A stretch of 57,793 nucleotides of DNA from Thermoclostridium caenicola (GTDB taxonomy: Bacteria; Bacillota; Clostridia; DSM-8532). Position 1 is the stretch's first letter. Each line of letters opens with the position of its first letter. Under the pieces are notes generated by a model. It was not told the DNA's origin. It saw only the letters and a list, made by a program, of their open reading frames with translations, and searched no databases. This document shows, piece after piece, positions 43,768 through 53,315 of the stretch. The stretch lies in NCBI RefSeq assembly GCF_900142095.1, contig NZ_FQZP01000011.1, forward strand, positions 1 through 57,793, in the 5' to 3' direction. Both the position numbers and the translations under genes were made by a program.

Positions 43768-45297
43768 TTGAGAACCAGGCTTTCTCTGTATAACACAGGC
43801 AGCGCCATGCTGCTTCAGATCATCAATATGATCATCAACCTGATCCTGCCCAGGGTCATCGCCCTGGAATACGGATCAGTCGCCAATGGCCTTGTCAACT
43901 CCATCCGGCAGTTTGTCCAATACTTCAGCGTGGTGGAGGGCGGGCTGGCGTTTGCGGCCGTTTATGCCCTGTATAAACCCCTGGCAGATAAGGACCAGGA
44001 CAGGATCAACCGTATCCTGTCCGGCGCCAACAGGCTCTACAACTACTCCGGGCTGATCTTTTCCGGCCTGGTTCTGCTGGGTACCTTTGTTTATCCGGTT
44101 TTTGTGCATGAAGAGGGTATCAGCCCTCTGGCCATGGGCATGCTCGTCCTGATCATCGGATCCCAGGGCGCGCTGGAGTTTTTTGCCATAGGCAAATACA
44201 AAGCCCTGTTCACGGCCGACCAGAAAAGCTATGTCATCTCACTGATCAACGCCATGGGCGTTACGCTCAACTCTGTCATCATCATCGTACTGGCCAGGCT
44301 CCATCTGGATATCGTGCTGGTATGGCTCTTCTCCATGGCCAGCTACATTATCCGCACACTGGCCTATATCCTTTATGCCAGATTGCACTACAAGGAACTG
44401 AATTTTAAGGCCGAGCCCGATTTCAGGGCGCTGGACAAGCGCTGGGACTCCCTGATCCTGCAGATACTGGGCGCCGTAACCATCGGAACGCCCGTTCTGG
44501 TCACATCCTTCATGTGCGGCCTGGCGGAGAGCAGTGTCTATGTCGTGTACAACATGGTCTTTGCCAGCGTCCTGGCCATCCTTTCCACTTTCAACAACGG
44601 CCTTTCCGCCATATTCGGCGACATGCTGGTCAAAAACGAAACCGAAGTCTTCCAAAGGGCCTACCGGCAATACGAATATCTCTACTATGCGCTCATGGGC
44701 TGGGCATACGCCTGCGCCGCCATCCTGATCATGCCCTTTATCCGCGTATATACCCGGGACATGACCGACGTCAATTATATCCGGCCTGAGATCGGTCTGC
44801 TCTTTGTGCTTTACGGTCTATTGTACAATGCCAAGACGCCCCAGGGCATGCTGGTCATATCGGCCGGCCTGTACAGGGAAACCAAGTACCAGACGCTGGC
44901 CCAGGCCATCATCAACATCGTGGTCTCGGTTGCCCTGGCTCCCGGCCTCGGGATCGCCGGTGTGCTCCTCGGCTCCGTGGTATCCAACCTGTACCGGACC
45001 ATCGATCTGGTCATCTTCATCCCAAGGGTTTTGACCAGGCTTCCCGTCATGATGACCGTAAGACGCCTGGTGAGAATGTTTGCTTTGCTTGTGCTCAGCA
45101 TCTGGCCGCCGCTGCAATACCTGCACATGATGGAAAAATCCCCGGACGGCTACCTGGGCTGGCTCCTCTGGGCCATCCCCACGGGCCTGTGGTGCCTGTT
45201 CGTTTTCGCTCTGGGAAATGTTATCATGGAAAGAAGGACGGCACAGGACATCCTGCTCAGGGTGCGCTGGATGTTCACCCAAAGGCGCAAGGCCTGA
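43768..45297 (+). CDS. polysaccharide flippase (Wzx-like)
   Basis: A 509-residue multipass protein of the MOP/MATE-like flippase superfamily with about 12-14 helices (IINMIINLILPRVIALEYG at the N terminus). It would move lipid-linked oligosaccharide repeat units across the membrane. The TTG at 43768 is chosen because GGGGAGGTAGGCG stands before it, giving MRTRLSLYNTG; an ATG 26 codons upstream would lie in intergenic-looking sequence. It sits in the polysaccharide cluster after the FrhB-like gene. Confidence 0.85.
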   Translation: MRTRLSLYNTGSAMLLQIINMIINLILPRVIALEYGSVANGLVNSIRQFVQYFSVVEGGLAFAAVYALYKPLADKDQDRINRILSGANRLYNYSGLIFSGLVLLGTFVYPVFVHEEGISPLAMGMLVLIIGSQGALEFFAIGKYKALFTADQKSYVISLINAMGVTLNSVIIIVLARLHLDIVLVWLFSMASYIIRTLAYILYARLHYKELNFKAEPDFRALDKRWDSLILQILGAVTIGTPVLVTSFMCGLAESSVYVVYNMVFASVLAILSTFNNGLSAIFGDMLVKNETEVFQRAYRQYEYLYYALMGWAYACAAILIMPFIRVYTRDMTDVNYIRPEIGLLFVLYGLLYNAKTPQGMLVISAGLYRETKYQTLAQAIINIVVSVALAPGLGIAGVLLGSVVSNLYRTIDLVIFIPRVLTRLPVMMTVRRLVRMFALLVLSIWPPLQYLHMMEKSPDGYLGWLLWAIPTGLWCLFVFALGNVIMERRTAQDILLRVRWMFTQRRKA

Positions 45298-45344
45298 GCG
45301 CAGCGCAGAAGGCGTACAGTCTTTCCGGAAAGGTTCAGTGAGAG

Positions 45345-46469
45345 ATGATGAAAATCGGATTGATCACATTCCATTACGCACACCATTACGGAGCCCAGCT
45401 CCAGGCTTATGCCCTGCAGAAAGCGGTTGAAAAACTGGGCCATGCCTGCGAGATCATCGATTATGTCCGCCCCGACACCATCGAGGGAAGCAGTCTTTTC
45501 AAGCGGAGCCTGGCGCCGGGAGCCATCCTGGCCAACATGCACACCCTGCTCCATCTTCCTTCCTTCCGAAGAAGGCACGAGCGCTTCAACAGCTTTGTCA
45601 GGGAGCACATGAAGCTCAGCCCGAAACGCTATACCCGCCTGGATGAACTGCTGGCCGATCCGCCCGTTTACGACTGCTACCTGTGCGGCAGCGACCAGAT
45701 ATGGAATCCCCTGATCTTTACGCCAAAAGGCCTCGATCCCGCATTTTTCATGCCCTTTGCCGGTGAGAAAAAACGGATCGCCTACGGACCCAGCTTTGGC
45801 ATAAGCGTTATCCCCGAACCCTATACGGCCAGCCTGAAAGAATATCTTTCTGGTTTCAGCGCCCTCTCGGCAAGGGAATCAAGGGGATCCGAGATCATCC
45901 GGGAACTCACCGGCAGGGATGCGGAAGTTGTGCTGGACCCCACCATGCTGCTTGAACAGGACGACTGGCTTGAAGTCTGCTGTAAAGAGCGGCAGAAAAC
46001 GCCTTATATCCTTTGCTATTTTGTTTCAGATCCCGCGCCCTTTACGGAAACCATACAAAAACTTTCAAAGGCACTGGATCTCCCCGTGGTCATGCTCTGC
46101 GGCTCAAGAAAACCCATCCCCGGAGCGATCCGGCGCGTATACGACGCAGGGCCGAAGGAGTTTCTGGGGCTTATACGGGATTCGGCCTTTGTATGCACCA
46201 ATTCCTTCCACGGCATGGTGTTCTCCATCCTGTTTCGTAAGGCATTCTACTGTTTTGAGAGTCACAGGCCCAACCCCGAGCAGTCGGTCAACTCCCGGCT
46301 GCACAGCCTCCTGAACAAGCTGGAACTGTCGGACCGGCTTCTTTCAGGCGGCAAGGCACAGGACGGGATAAACCTGTCAGAATCAGAGATAGATTATCGC
46401 AGGGTGATGGAGAAATTGGAACAGGAAAGGGAAAAATCGCTGGGCTATTTAAAGGGCGCCCTGGGATAA
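45345..46469 (+). CDS. polysaccharide pyruvyl transferase family protein
   Basis: A 374-residue enzyme of the CsaB/WcaK superfamily, adding pyruvyl ketals (or acting similarly) to surface glycans. Features: KIGLITFHYAHHYGAQLQAYAL, LCGSDQIWNPLI, YGPSFGISVIPE, and VLDPTMLLEQDDW; CTNSFHGMVFSILF is the classic family motif. Start is one of two adjacent ATG codons. Pyruvylated polymers anchor SLH proteins in Firmicutes, a possible link to the SLH-like carboxypeptidase nearby (inference). The next gene faces it with only 6 bases between stops. Confidence 0.88.
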   Translation: MMKIGLITFHYAHHYGAQLQAYALQKAVEKLGHACEIIDYVRPDTIEGSSLFKRSLAPGAILANMHTLLHLPSFRRRHERFNSFVREHMKLSPKRYTRLDELLADPPVYDCYLCGSDQIWNPLIFTPKGLDPAFFMPFAGEKKRIAYGPSFGISVIPEPYTASLKEYLSGFSALSARESRGSEIIRELTGRDAEVVLDPTMLLEQDDWLEVCCKERQKTPYILCYFVSDPAPFTETIQKLSKALDLPVVMLCGSRKPIPGAIRRVYDAGPKEFLGLIRDSAFVCTNSFHGMVFSILFRKAFYCFESHRPNPEQSVNSRLHSLLNKLELSDRLLSGGKAQDGINLSESEIDYRRVMEKLEQEREKSLGYLKGALG

Positions 46470-46475
46470 GACGGA

Positions 46476-48017
46476 TCAGGCGTTTCCCTGTTCTTCTTCC
46501 GGTTCCCGGGCAGCCAGCCTGATCGCTGAAAGGACAATGCCCATGAAAATCCAGAACAGCATCATGGCCCGGGGATAATACCAGATATATTCCACAAGGG
46601 CTATGACCAGAAGTCCTAATAGACCGGAGACGCCCGCCCGCAATACATGCTTCAGGTAGGGATCGCCTTCTTCGCTGAAGATGACGCGCAAGGAGCATTT
46701 GACGGTCCTCACCATCCACCCGATAAAGGCGACAAGACCCATAATTCCCATCTCAAGCCAGATTTGAAAATAGACATTGTGGGCATGAAGCGGCACGCTC
46801 TTGGTGAAGATTTCGTAGTTCTCGGTCACCCGTTTCACCGCATCGCTGCCAAGGCCGATGCCGGTGTACCAGAAATCCGTAATGACCTGCCACATGGTCA
46901 TGAAGATATCGAACCGGTAGGAAATGGATGAATCGTTGAAATTGGTGATGGTGGATATTCTCCGCAGCACCGTGTCCGGAAGAAACGGCATGGCAGCAAT
47001 GCCCAGGACGGCAAACAAGGGTATGAGGCTCCTTTTGACGAGGAAAATAAAAACCAGCACGGCTACCGCCAGACCCACGTACCCGGATCGGGAATAGGTC
47101 ATCAGAAGGGCAACCAGCGACGGCAGAGCCGCTACGGTGAACAGCGCCTTCTTCTGCCAGCCCTTGGCACTGAGGACGATGGCTGCAAAAAAGGGAGCGA
47201 ACAGAACGATGTTCTGGGCAAAAATATTGCTGTTGCCAAAGAAAGATTCGACACGGCCGGGCATCCCTTCATTCAGTTCCACGTCCACCTGCGCCTGGTT
47301 GACCGGAACGCCCACGATACCTTGGTACAAGCCATACAACCCCGCCAGGGCCACACCTATCATGATGATCTCCAGAACTGTGGAAAGATCCTTTTTGGTT
47401 CGGATGGTGCTGATCAGAATGAGCATCATCAGAAAATCGGTGCCGTAAAACGCCAGAAATCGGAGGCTCAGCGAAGGATAGGTCGAAAAGACCTGGGCCA
47501 GGAAAATGGAGAGCAGGAACAGAAACAGGAACAGGTCAATGGCTTTGACGGCAAACCTGACGCTGCGGTCTCCCATGGTCCTGATGAGAAAAAGGCCGAA
47601 GAAGAACAGTACGGCCAGTGTCGTGTAACGGTTGTTCCAGCGCGAATAGGGTATGACCAGAGAGGCCATGACGAACAGGGCTATCAGCGTGGATACATGA
47701 CCGGAAGCAAAATCCAGCAGCCTATAAAGGAAGCTGTTGCGGAACCATCGCTCCAACCGGGCATAGATGCTGCCCAAAAAGTTCGGAATCAGGTTCGCCA
47801 GCCAGTCTGTAAAACGCAGTACAGCACTGTGCTGCCAGGTTCTTACCAGCAGACCGTCCTTTTTAAACCAGCTGATGATACGGCTGTGGTGCCAGATATT
47901 CATGAACCAGGCCGACAGCCGACAGATCAGCCTGTACGCCAGGCTGTTTTTCCAGAGCCATATGATATACCGGACAGGCTTTGAAAGCCACCGTATGAAT
48001 AAGCTGCTCTCAAACAA
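46476..48017 (-). CDS. O-antigen ligase/polymerase-like membrane protein (Wzy/WaaL family)
   Basis: A 513-residue polytopic protein with about 10-12 helices. The O-antigen ligase-domain pattern includes the long periplasmic loop with GIGLGSDAVKRVTENYEIF and KSVPLHAHNVYFQIWLEMGI, the family's conserved HxHN-type segment. It would polymerise or ligate repeat units outside the membrane. The N-terminal 90 residues are Trp-rich and amphipathic. TTG start with GGGAGATCCGC upstream. Convergent with the pyruvyl transferase, co-directional with the DUF4330 gene, 11 bases apart. Confidence 0.88.
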   Translation of the reverse strand: MFESSLFIRWLSKPVRYIIWLWKNSLAYRLICRLSAWFMNIWHHSRIISWFKKDGLLVRTWQHSAVLRFTDWLANLIPNFLGSIYARLERWFRNSFLYRLLDFASGHVSTLIALFVMASLVIPYSRWNNRYTTLAVLFFFGLFLIRTMGDRSVRFAVKAIDLFLFLFLLSIFLAQVFSTYPSLSLRFLAFYGTDFLMMLILISTIRTKKDLSTVLEIIMIGVALAGLYGLYQGIVGVPVNQAQVDVELNEGMPGRVESFFGNSNIFAQNIVLFAPFFAAIVLSAKGWQKKALFTVAALPSLVALLMTYSRSGYVGLAVAVLVFIFLVKRSLIPLFAVLGIAAMPFLPDTVLRRISTITNFNDSSISYRFDIFMTMWQVITDFWYTGIGLGSDAVKRVTENYEIFTKSVPLHAHNVYFQIWLEMGIMGLVAFIGWMVRTVKCSLRVIFSEEGDPYLKHVLRAGVSGLLGLLVIALVEYIWYYPRAMMLFWIFMGIVLSAIRLAAREPEEEQGNA

Positions 48018-48028
48018 AGCGGATCTCC

Positions 48029-48517
48029 CTATTTCTTTTCAATATCCTTAATGCGGGTGAAGAGGATGGTATCACCTACATAAACCGTGGTGTCGCGATA
48101 GACATAGTAATTAGTGTTGCCGATATTCACGACCTTGCCGTTGAAAACCCCGGTTCCTTCAACAGTAAACTCCAGCGAACAGTAGCCTTCCCTGGAGGAA
48201 CGCACATACTTGCCATCCTGATCAGGCGCGTAGCTTCTGTCCGGTAGCTTTTCCACTTTCGTAACCTTGCCCAGGTGGGCGGAGGTAACCTTGTCGGTAA
48301 CCGGATCGTTTATTTCAACGTTGTCCGCGGCATACTCAGGCAAGCTTTCAATGATAAAGGTGATGGCTACGGGTTCCTGCTTGGCAAGCGGGGTAACGAT
48401 ATTGGCCTTCTGGAATTTGTTGAAGAGGAAAACGCCTGCGGCCAGAATAATAAGGATGATCAGCAGATCGATGAGATTGATCTTTTTGAATAATCTGCCC
48501 TTGTCATCAATGATCAT
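48029..48517 (-). CDS. DUF4330-type membrane-anchored protein
   Basis: A 162-residue protein with one N-terminal helix (INLIDLLIILIILAAGVFLF) after a short cytoplasmic start (MIIDDKGRLFKK), then an extracytoplasmic beta-rich domain (VAITFIIESLPEYAADNV, VVNIGNTNYYV). It matches the DUF4330 pattern, often found near polysaccharide genes in Firmicutes. Function unknown. Start after AAAGGAGTTGTCTCC. It probably shares its promoter (48614-48643) with the Wzy-like gene. Confidence 0.75.
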   Translation of the reverse strand: MIIDDKGRLFKKINLIDLLIILIILAAGVFLFNKFQKANIVTPLAKQEPVAITFIIESLPEYAADNVEINDPVTDKVTSAHLGKVTKVEKLPDRSYAPDQDGKYVRSSREGYCSLEFTVEGTGVFNGKVVNIGNTNYYVYRDTTVYVGDTILFTRIKDIEKK

Positions 48518-48613
48518 GGAGACAACTCCTTTGTATGGTTTATCGGTAAAGTGTGTTCCAAAAATGTTTGGCGTACGGATGAATGGATTGAAGCCTAAAT
48601 ACCGCTCCCCATA

Positions 48614-48643
48614 ATTATAAGCGTATCGCCCAAACGAATTCAA
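48614..48643 (-). promoter_or_regulatory. promoter of DUF4330-Wzy unit
   Basis: TTGAAT (48638-48643), 18-base spacer, TATAAT (48614-48619) on the minus strand. A weaker plus-strand promoter (TTGATC 48743-48748, 18 bases, TACATT 48767-48772) could serve the glycosyltransferase gene. No gene lies in 48518-48824. Confidence 0.6.
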
Positions 48644-48824
48644 GCCGATTAATGCAATCGTAACACAGCACTAACAATTCGGGGAAATGCTGTGCGCAAA
48701 GGCTATCCCTGGGTCCGGTGCCCCGTCAAGAAAATATTAACCTTGATCGCGCCGAACGGAGAATGATACATTTAGAATAGCAAAGACCGGCCAAAAAAAC
48801 CGGTAACCCGCGTGAGGTCAAGAA

Positions 48825-49961
48825 ATGCTTAAGATCCTGTACTTGTTAAACCATGCCGGAAAAGGCGGCACAGAGCGCTACGTCTATTCCCTTGCCCAAA
48901 AACTGAACGGGAGCGAAGCAAAGGTTTTTTTTGCCTACAATGAAGAAGGCCCGCTGGTGGAGCAGATGAAAGAGCTGGGCATACCGGTATTTCGACTTGT
49001 AATGAAAAGCCGATTTGACTTGAAGGCGGCATGGGCATTGGCGGGACTATGCAAAAGACTTGAGGTTAACATCGTACATACCCAGTTTTTAAGGGAATAC
49101 TACATCGCTTTACTATCCCGCCTGTTCGGGAACAATATCTGCATCGTAAACACCTGTCATGTGATCCATACGGCCCGCCCGGTCGACAAAATCCTCAACA
49201 AACTGCTTTCATTCAAAAACACCAGGACGATTGCCGTCAGCCACGCCGCTGAAAACATGCTCATCCGGCAGGGCATGCGCTCCGAAGACATCAGCGTCAT
49301 CCATAACGGTGTGGATGTGGATTATTTTGCAGAAAGCAGCCCTTCCACCATCAGGGAGGAACTTGGCATTGACCGGGACGGCCTGGTTGCCGTATCCATC
49401 GCCCGGTTCAGCCCGGAAAAGGGACACAGCTTCCTCATCCGTTCCATCGCAAGACTGGCGGAAACCGACGAGGATTTGCTCAATGAGCGAAAGATTACTT
49501 TCCTGCTTGTCGGTGACGGGCAAACCCTGGCAGAATCCAAAAAGCTGGCCTCTGTACTGGGCGTTTCCCGCCACATCCTGTTCGCCGGCTATCGTACCGA
49601 TGTCCGGAATATCCTCAAGGGAAGCGATATTTACATCTGCCATTCCGTGCATGAAGCCCTTCCCATCTCCATCCTGGAAGCCATCGCCTGTTCCCTTCCC
49701 GTCATAACCACCGATGCGGGCGGAACGGGTGAAATTGTCAATGAGCGCAGCCAATGCGGCATCAAGGTCATTTACGGAGATGTGGACGGCATGGCCGACG
49801 CCATGAAACAACTCTTCGAAAGTGCCCAACTGCGGGAGCAATATGGCAGGAACGGCCTGGAAACCGTGAAAAGGGAGTTTTCCATCGACAGCATGGTCTC
49901 AAAGACCCGGGAAATATACCGGAACTGCGTATACTCCCCTGCTTCCCGCTGCAAACCCTGA
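48825..49961 (+). CDS. glycosyltransferase family 4
   Basis: A 378-residue GT-B fold sugar transferase. The N-terminal acceptor domain begins LYLLNHAGKGGTERYVYSLA; the C-terminal donor domain has VSIARFSPEKGHSFLIRS, LLVGDGQTL, and the EX7E segment HEALPISILEAIACSLPVITTDAGG. It probably adds a hexose to the lipid-linked repeat unit of the nearby cluster. Donor and acceptor cannot be inferred by eye. Start after GTGAGGTCAAGAA. No signal peptide; it acts at the inner membrane face. Confidence 0.92.
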   Translation: MLKILYLLNHAGKGGTERYVYSLAQKLNGSEAKVFFAYNEEGPLVEQMKELGIPVFRLVMKSRFDLKAAWALAGLCKRLEVNIVHTQFLREYYIALLSRLFGNNICIVNTCHVIHTARPVDKILNKLLSFKNTRTIAVSHAAENMLIRQGMRSEDISVIHNGVDVDYFAESSPSTIREELGIDRDGLVAVSIARFSPEKGHSFLIRSIARLAETDEDLLNERKITFLLVGDGQTLAESKKLASVLGVSRHILFAGYRTDVRNILKGSDIYICHSVHEALPISILEAIACSLPVITTDAGGTGEIVNERSQCGIKVIYGDVDGMADAMKQLFESAQLREQYGRNGLETVKREFSIDSMVSKTREIYRNCVYSPASRCKP

Positions 49962-49977
49962 ACCGTGCGTTGGTTCC

Positions 49978-50424
49978 TCAGAGCATTTCCATCACGAAGC
50001 CCTTTTTCCTGGTGCCGCTGAAACCCAGGCTTTCATAGAACCCGTGGGCTTCAGTCCTGTGGGATCCGCTGAGGAGCATGACCTTGTAGCAGCCCATTTC
50101 TTTTGCAAACTCAATGGCTTTCATGAGGGTTGCCCTTCCAAAGCCTTTTCTTCGGGCATCGGGATGGGTGATCACATTCTCGATGACCGCATAGGGCCTG
50201 GCGGCCCGGGTCAGGTTGGGGACGATGGCAATGTTGCAGGTGGACAGAATCACCCCATCCTCCTCGGTCACGATGTAGCGGTAGCGGTCCTGATGATCCA
50301 GGATATCCTGCCAGACCTCCCCAAGGCGCTGCGGATCCGCTTCAAAATCGTTGGGGACCAGGAAGCGGTAAAGCGCCATAATTTGCTCCAGGTCCTCGGG
50401 CTTTGCAAATCTCGTAATCGGCAT
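49978..50424 (-). CDS. GNAT family N-acetyltransferase
   Basis: A 148-residue GCN5-related acetyltransferase. The acetyl-CoA-binding segment VITHPDARRKGFGRATLMKA shows the Q/RxxGxG/A pattern (RRKGFGRA), preceded by YAVIENV and followed by CYKVMLLSGS and AHGFYESLGFS. Substrate unknown. Start after AAAGAGGTGTTTT. It sits between the glycosyltransferase and the ABC exporter, with no evident functional link. Confidence 0.88.
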   Translation of the reverse strand: MPITRFAKPEDLEQIMALYRFLVPNDFEADPQRLGEVWQDILDHQDRYRYIVTEEDGVILSTCNIAIVPNLTRAARPYAVIENVITHPDARRKGFGRATLMKAIEFAKEMGCYKVMLLSGSHRTEAHGFYESLGFSGTRKKGFVMEML

Positions 50425-50455
50425 AAAACACCTCTTTTAAAATGGATTCCTGTCA

Positions 50456-52030
50456 TCAGGATGAGGACTCGATATTGTTGAAGATGCCGGCAGAAAACAT
50501 GAACAGGGTGACAGCCAGCACAAAGGCCCAGGCTCCCATGGCGCCGATCATATAAAATTCGCTATCAGTGGCTATAACGGCGATAACCGAACCAATGATT
50601 CCAGGCACAACCAGCAAGAAGGAGAAGATCATCTTGATGAAAATCATGAGTCCTTTGCTGTGGACACGGCCAAACATCCGCCTTGTCAGCACCTCGGCAT
50701 ACAGGAACACGGCGCCGAAAAAGACATAGGACAGGATGCAGGCCAGGACGGTGGGGACCTGGGAACCGAAAAAGATGCCGGAAAGGGTGAAGAGCAATGC
50801 GCCGTCAAACAGGTTCTTCACATGCTCGGAGAGCGAAGCATAAAACAGCTTTTCAAAGGAGGATGCAGGGATCAGGAAAATATAGGGCTTTTCCACCTCA
50901 ACGGACCATCTTCCCTGTGCCTGCATGAGCAGCAACATGTATAGGCTGAAAGCCAGAACCATGAACATAGAGAATGCATTCAATCCCGCTTCCGACGGCA
51001 TGATCAGCTTGAACAGGATGGACGACAGGATAACCATAACCGACATCCTGTCCAGAAAAAGAAACATGGATGTCTTCCTGATCTCCATCATGTTTTTCGC
51101 GAACAAGGCCCGGGCCCCCTTGCCGGAAAGCCCGCCGCGGATATTTTTCCGGGTCTTCTGGCCAAAGGTCATGTTCCTGCCCTCGCGTTTGGCTTTTAAA
51201 GCCGCCTCCACATACTCGGTGGCTTCCAGCACATCCTCGTAATAATCCAGTTTCATCCTGTAAATCAGTAGGGAAAGGCCGAAGATGACCACGGCCATGC
51301 CCGCTGCGCCAACCAGGAATGCCGTATCGGGCTCGGCAACGGCCGCCGAGGCAATGGACCCTGTCCAGCCGATGATGGGGAAGTAATGGGCAACCGGATG
51401 ATCAAAGACATGGCTCATGGACTTTACAAAATCCCTGGTTTGGCTCAGGTCTATCAGGAAGATGAGCACCACCGCCAGGGCCGCTCTATCAAAGATGCGC
51501 TTTGCCAGGCGCTTTCTCTCTTTGGATACCGATGTCCAGGAATAGATCAGCATGCCGATAAGCGGATATGCCATCGTATAGGCGACCACCGCCAGCAGCA
51601 GCACGATAACACCATGGGGTTCAAAAGCAAAATTGTTCTTCAGGTTGGGGATCTGAAAAAAGGCCAGCAGGATAAAGAACAAGGTTCCTCCCAGCTGCTT
51701 GATGAATCCATAGAGCAGGATTTGATTGGGGCGCAGCGGCGCGGTAAAGGCCATGTTGACGTCGGACATGCGGAAATAGCTGCTTCCCTTCTCAATCCCC
51801 AGCTTCAGCGACGTGTAATAGAGCACGGTAAAGACCAGCATCATGATTCCCCTGAAGAGCGCAGGCGGCAAGGTCCGTATTTCACCGCTTGGCATGGCGA
51901 AGCTTGCAACAATAAAGGCAATGATAAAAAGGAGAATGAAGATATAGCCTATCAATACCAGCGGCTTTTTGAAAGCAGACTTGATGCCGTTCAGCAGGTT
52001 TCTCCGGATCAGAAAAAGAAGGGCTTTCAT
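50456..52030 (-). CDS. ABC exporter permease (putative ABC_export family)
   Basis: A 524-residue integral membrane protein with about 12 helices in two bundles, separated by a large charged cytoplasmic stretch around residues 255-310 (DYYEDVLEATEYVEAALKAK). It matches the putative ABC exporter family found in Firmicutes with a downstream ATPase partner. Its start overlaps the ATPase stop by 4 bases (ATGA), so the two are coupled. Substrate unknown. Multiple His/Lys residues near the N terminus give no clue. Confidence 0.8.
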   Translation of the reverse strand: MKALLFLIRRNLLNGIKSAFKKPLVLIGYIFILLFIIAFIVASFAMPSGEIRTLPPALFRGIMMLVFTVLYYTSLKLGIEKGSSYFRMSDVNMAFTAPLRPNQILLYGFIKQLGGTLFFILLAFFQIPNLKNNFAFEPHGVIVLLLAVVAYTMAYPLIGMLIYSWTSVSKERKRLAKRIFDRAALAVVLIFLIDLSQTRDFVKSMSHVFDHPVAHYFPIIGWTGSIASAAVAEPDTAFLVGAAGMAVVIFGLSLLIYRMKLDYYEDVLEATEYVEAALKAKREGRNMTFGQKTRKNIRGGLSGKGARALFAKNMMEIRKTSMFLFLDRMSVMVILSSILFKLIMPSEAGLNAFSMFMVLAFSLYMLLLMQAQGRWSVEVEKPYIFLIPASSFEKLFYASLSEHVKNLFDGALLFTLSGIFFGSQVPTVLACILSYVFFGAVFLYAEVLTRRMFGRVHSKGLMIFIKMIFSFLLVVPGIIGSVIAVIATDSEFYMIGAMGAWAFVLAVTLFMFSAGIFNNIESSS

Positions 52031-52740
52031 GCTTCACCCTCCCCTTTGCTGTCGGTAACCTCCAGGAAAATCTTCTCCAGGGACTCGCCCTTGTTGTCCA
52101 GTTCGTCGCGCGTGAGGTTCAGGACGATCCGGCCCTTATTCATGATGAGCACCTTGTCCCAGACCTCCTCGATGCTGTCGATGATGTGGGTACTGATCAG
52201 AACGGCGCATCCCGCCTGCTTCAGCTCCAGGAAGACGGACTTCAGTTCCTTGATGGCCTTGGGATCCAGGCCGATCATGGGCTCGTCGAACATGATCATT
52301 TTCGGCTGGATCAAAAGGGCACAGCAGATGCTGACCTTCTGCTGCATACCCTTGGAGAGTTCCTTACCCAGCTTGTCCTTTTTATCATCCATCTCAAACC
52401 GGGTCAGAAGGCGGTTGGCCGTCTCCTCCCAGTCCCTCAGGCTGTAAGCGCGGGCAATGAACTCCAGGTGCTCCCAAACGGTCAGGTTCTCATAAAGCGC
52501 CGGCGTTTCAGGTATGTACCCAAAAGCGCGTTTGGCTTCGACCGATTTGTTATCCGTGTTGTTGATAAGGATTTGGCCTTTAAAGCGCAAAAGCCCGGCG
52601 ATGGATTTGATGGTGGTACTTTTGCCGGCACCGTTGGGACCCAGCAGGACGGCGATCTCGCCCGGATTCACCTCAAAGGAGACATCATCCACCGCCTGAA
52701 CCTTATCAAACACCTTCGACAGATTTCTGACCTTAAGCAT
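52027..52740 (-). CDS. ABC transporter ATP-binding protein
   Basis: A 237-residue ATPase. Walker A LGPNGAGKSTT, signature LSKGMQQKVSICCALL, Walker B MIMFDEPMIGLDP, and the switch His in STHIIDSIEEV. It powers the permease encoded immediately downstream. Resembles drug or bacteriocin self-protection and multi-subunit exporters by sequence type; substrate not inferable. Start after GGAGGAAGGGT. Confidence 0.93.
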   Translation of the reverse strand: MLKVRNLSKVFDKVQAVDDVSFEVNPGEIAVLLGPNGAGKSTTIKSIAGLLRFKGQILINNTDNKSVEAKRAFGYIPETPALYENLTVWEHLEFIARAYSLRDWEETANRLLTRFEMDDKKDKLGKELSKGMQQKVSICCALLIQPKMIMFDEPMIGLDPKAIKELKSVFLELKQAGCAVLISTHIIDSIEEVWDKVLIMNKGRIVLNLTRDELDNKGESLEKIFLEVTDSKGEGEA

Positions 52741-52777
52741 ACCCTTCCTCCAAAATCGTTATCTCTCTGGCTGAAGT

Positions 52778-53272
52778 TCAGGCGCCGCAACACTTCTTAT
52801 ATTTCTTGCCGCTGCCGCAGGGACACGGGTCGTTCCGGCCCACCTTGCTGCTCACGGCACGATGGTCCTCGTTGAACTTTTTGCGTATCTCCCTGCGTTT
52901 TTCAGCAGAAAGCCGTTCGTCCCATTCCTCCAGCCCGTAAAGCCAATGGGCCTTTGCCTCCAGCATGTTGTAGAAGAGCTTCTCCAGGTTGATGTCGAGC
53001 TGAATCTCGCTGTCCGGTTCCAGGGACTCCAGGTCCAGATCATTGTCCAGGCTTGTCCGGATGCCGTCCAAAAAACCCATGAAGGTGATATCATCCATCT
53101 GGTAGGCTTCGGCAAGCTCTGAGAGCTTTCCTCGGATCTGGATCTCGTTGTTTTTCAGTATCCGCCGGTAGGCTTCTTTCTCAGCCTGGATATAGTTGTT
53201 GAAAAAGGCCTTGTCGGCTTCGGTCTCCCTGTTGTTCTCCAGTTTGCTGCGCCATTCCTTGTAAAGACTCAT
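52778..53272 (-). CDS. SEC-C motif protein
   Basis: A 164-residue mainly helical protein that ends in a SEC-C zinc-binding motif ([19 protein letters not shown]), the same motif found at the C terminus of SecA. The N-terminal 140 residues are a charged helical domain (DUF-like, [16 protein letters not shown]), seen in many Clostridia as a stand-alone SEC-C protein. A ribosome or secretion link is inferred from the motif only. Start after GGGGGAAAAAC. Confidence 0.8.
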
Positions 53273-53315
53273 CGTTTTTCCCCCAATAATACAACTTTAT
53301 TGAAAAAATGTCTGA

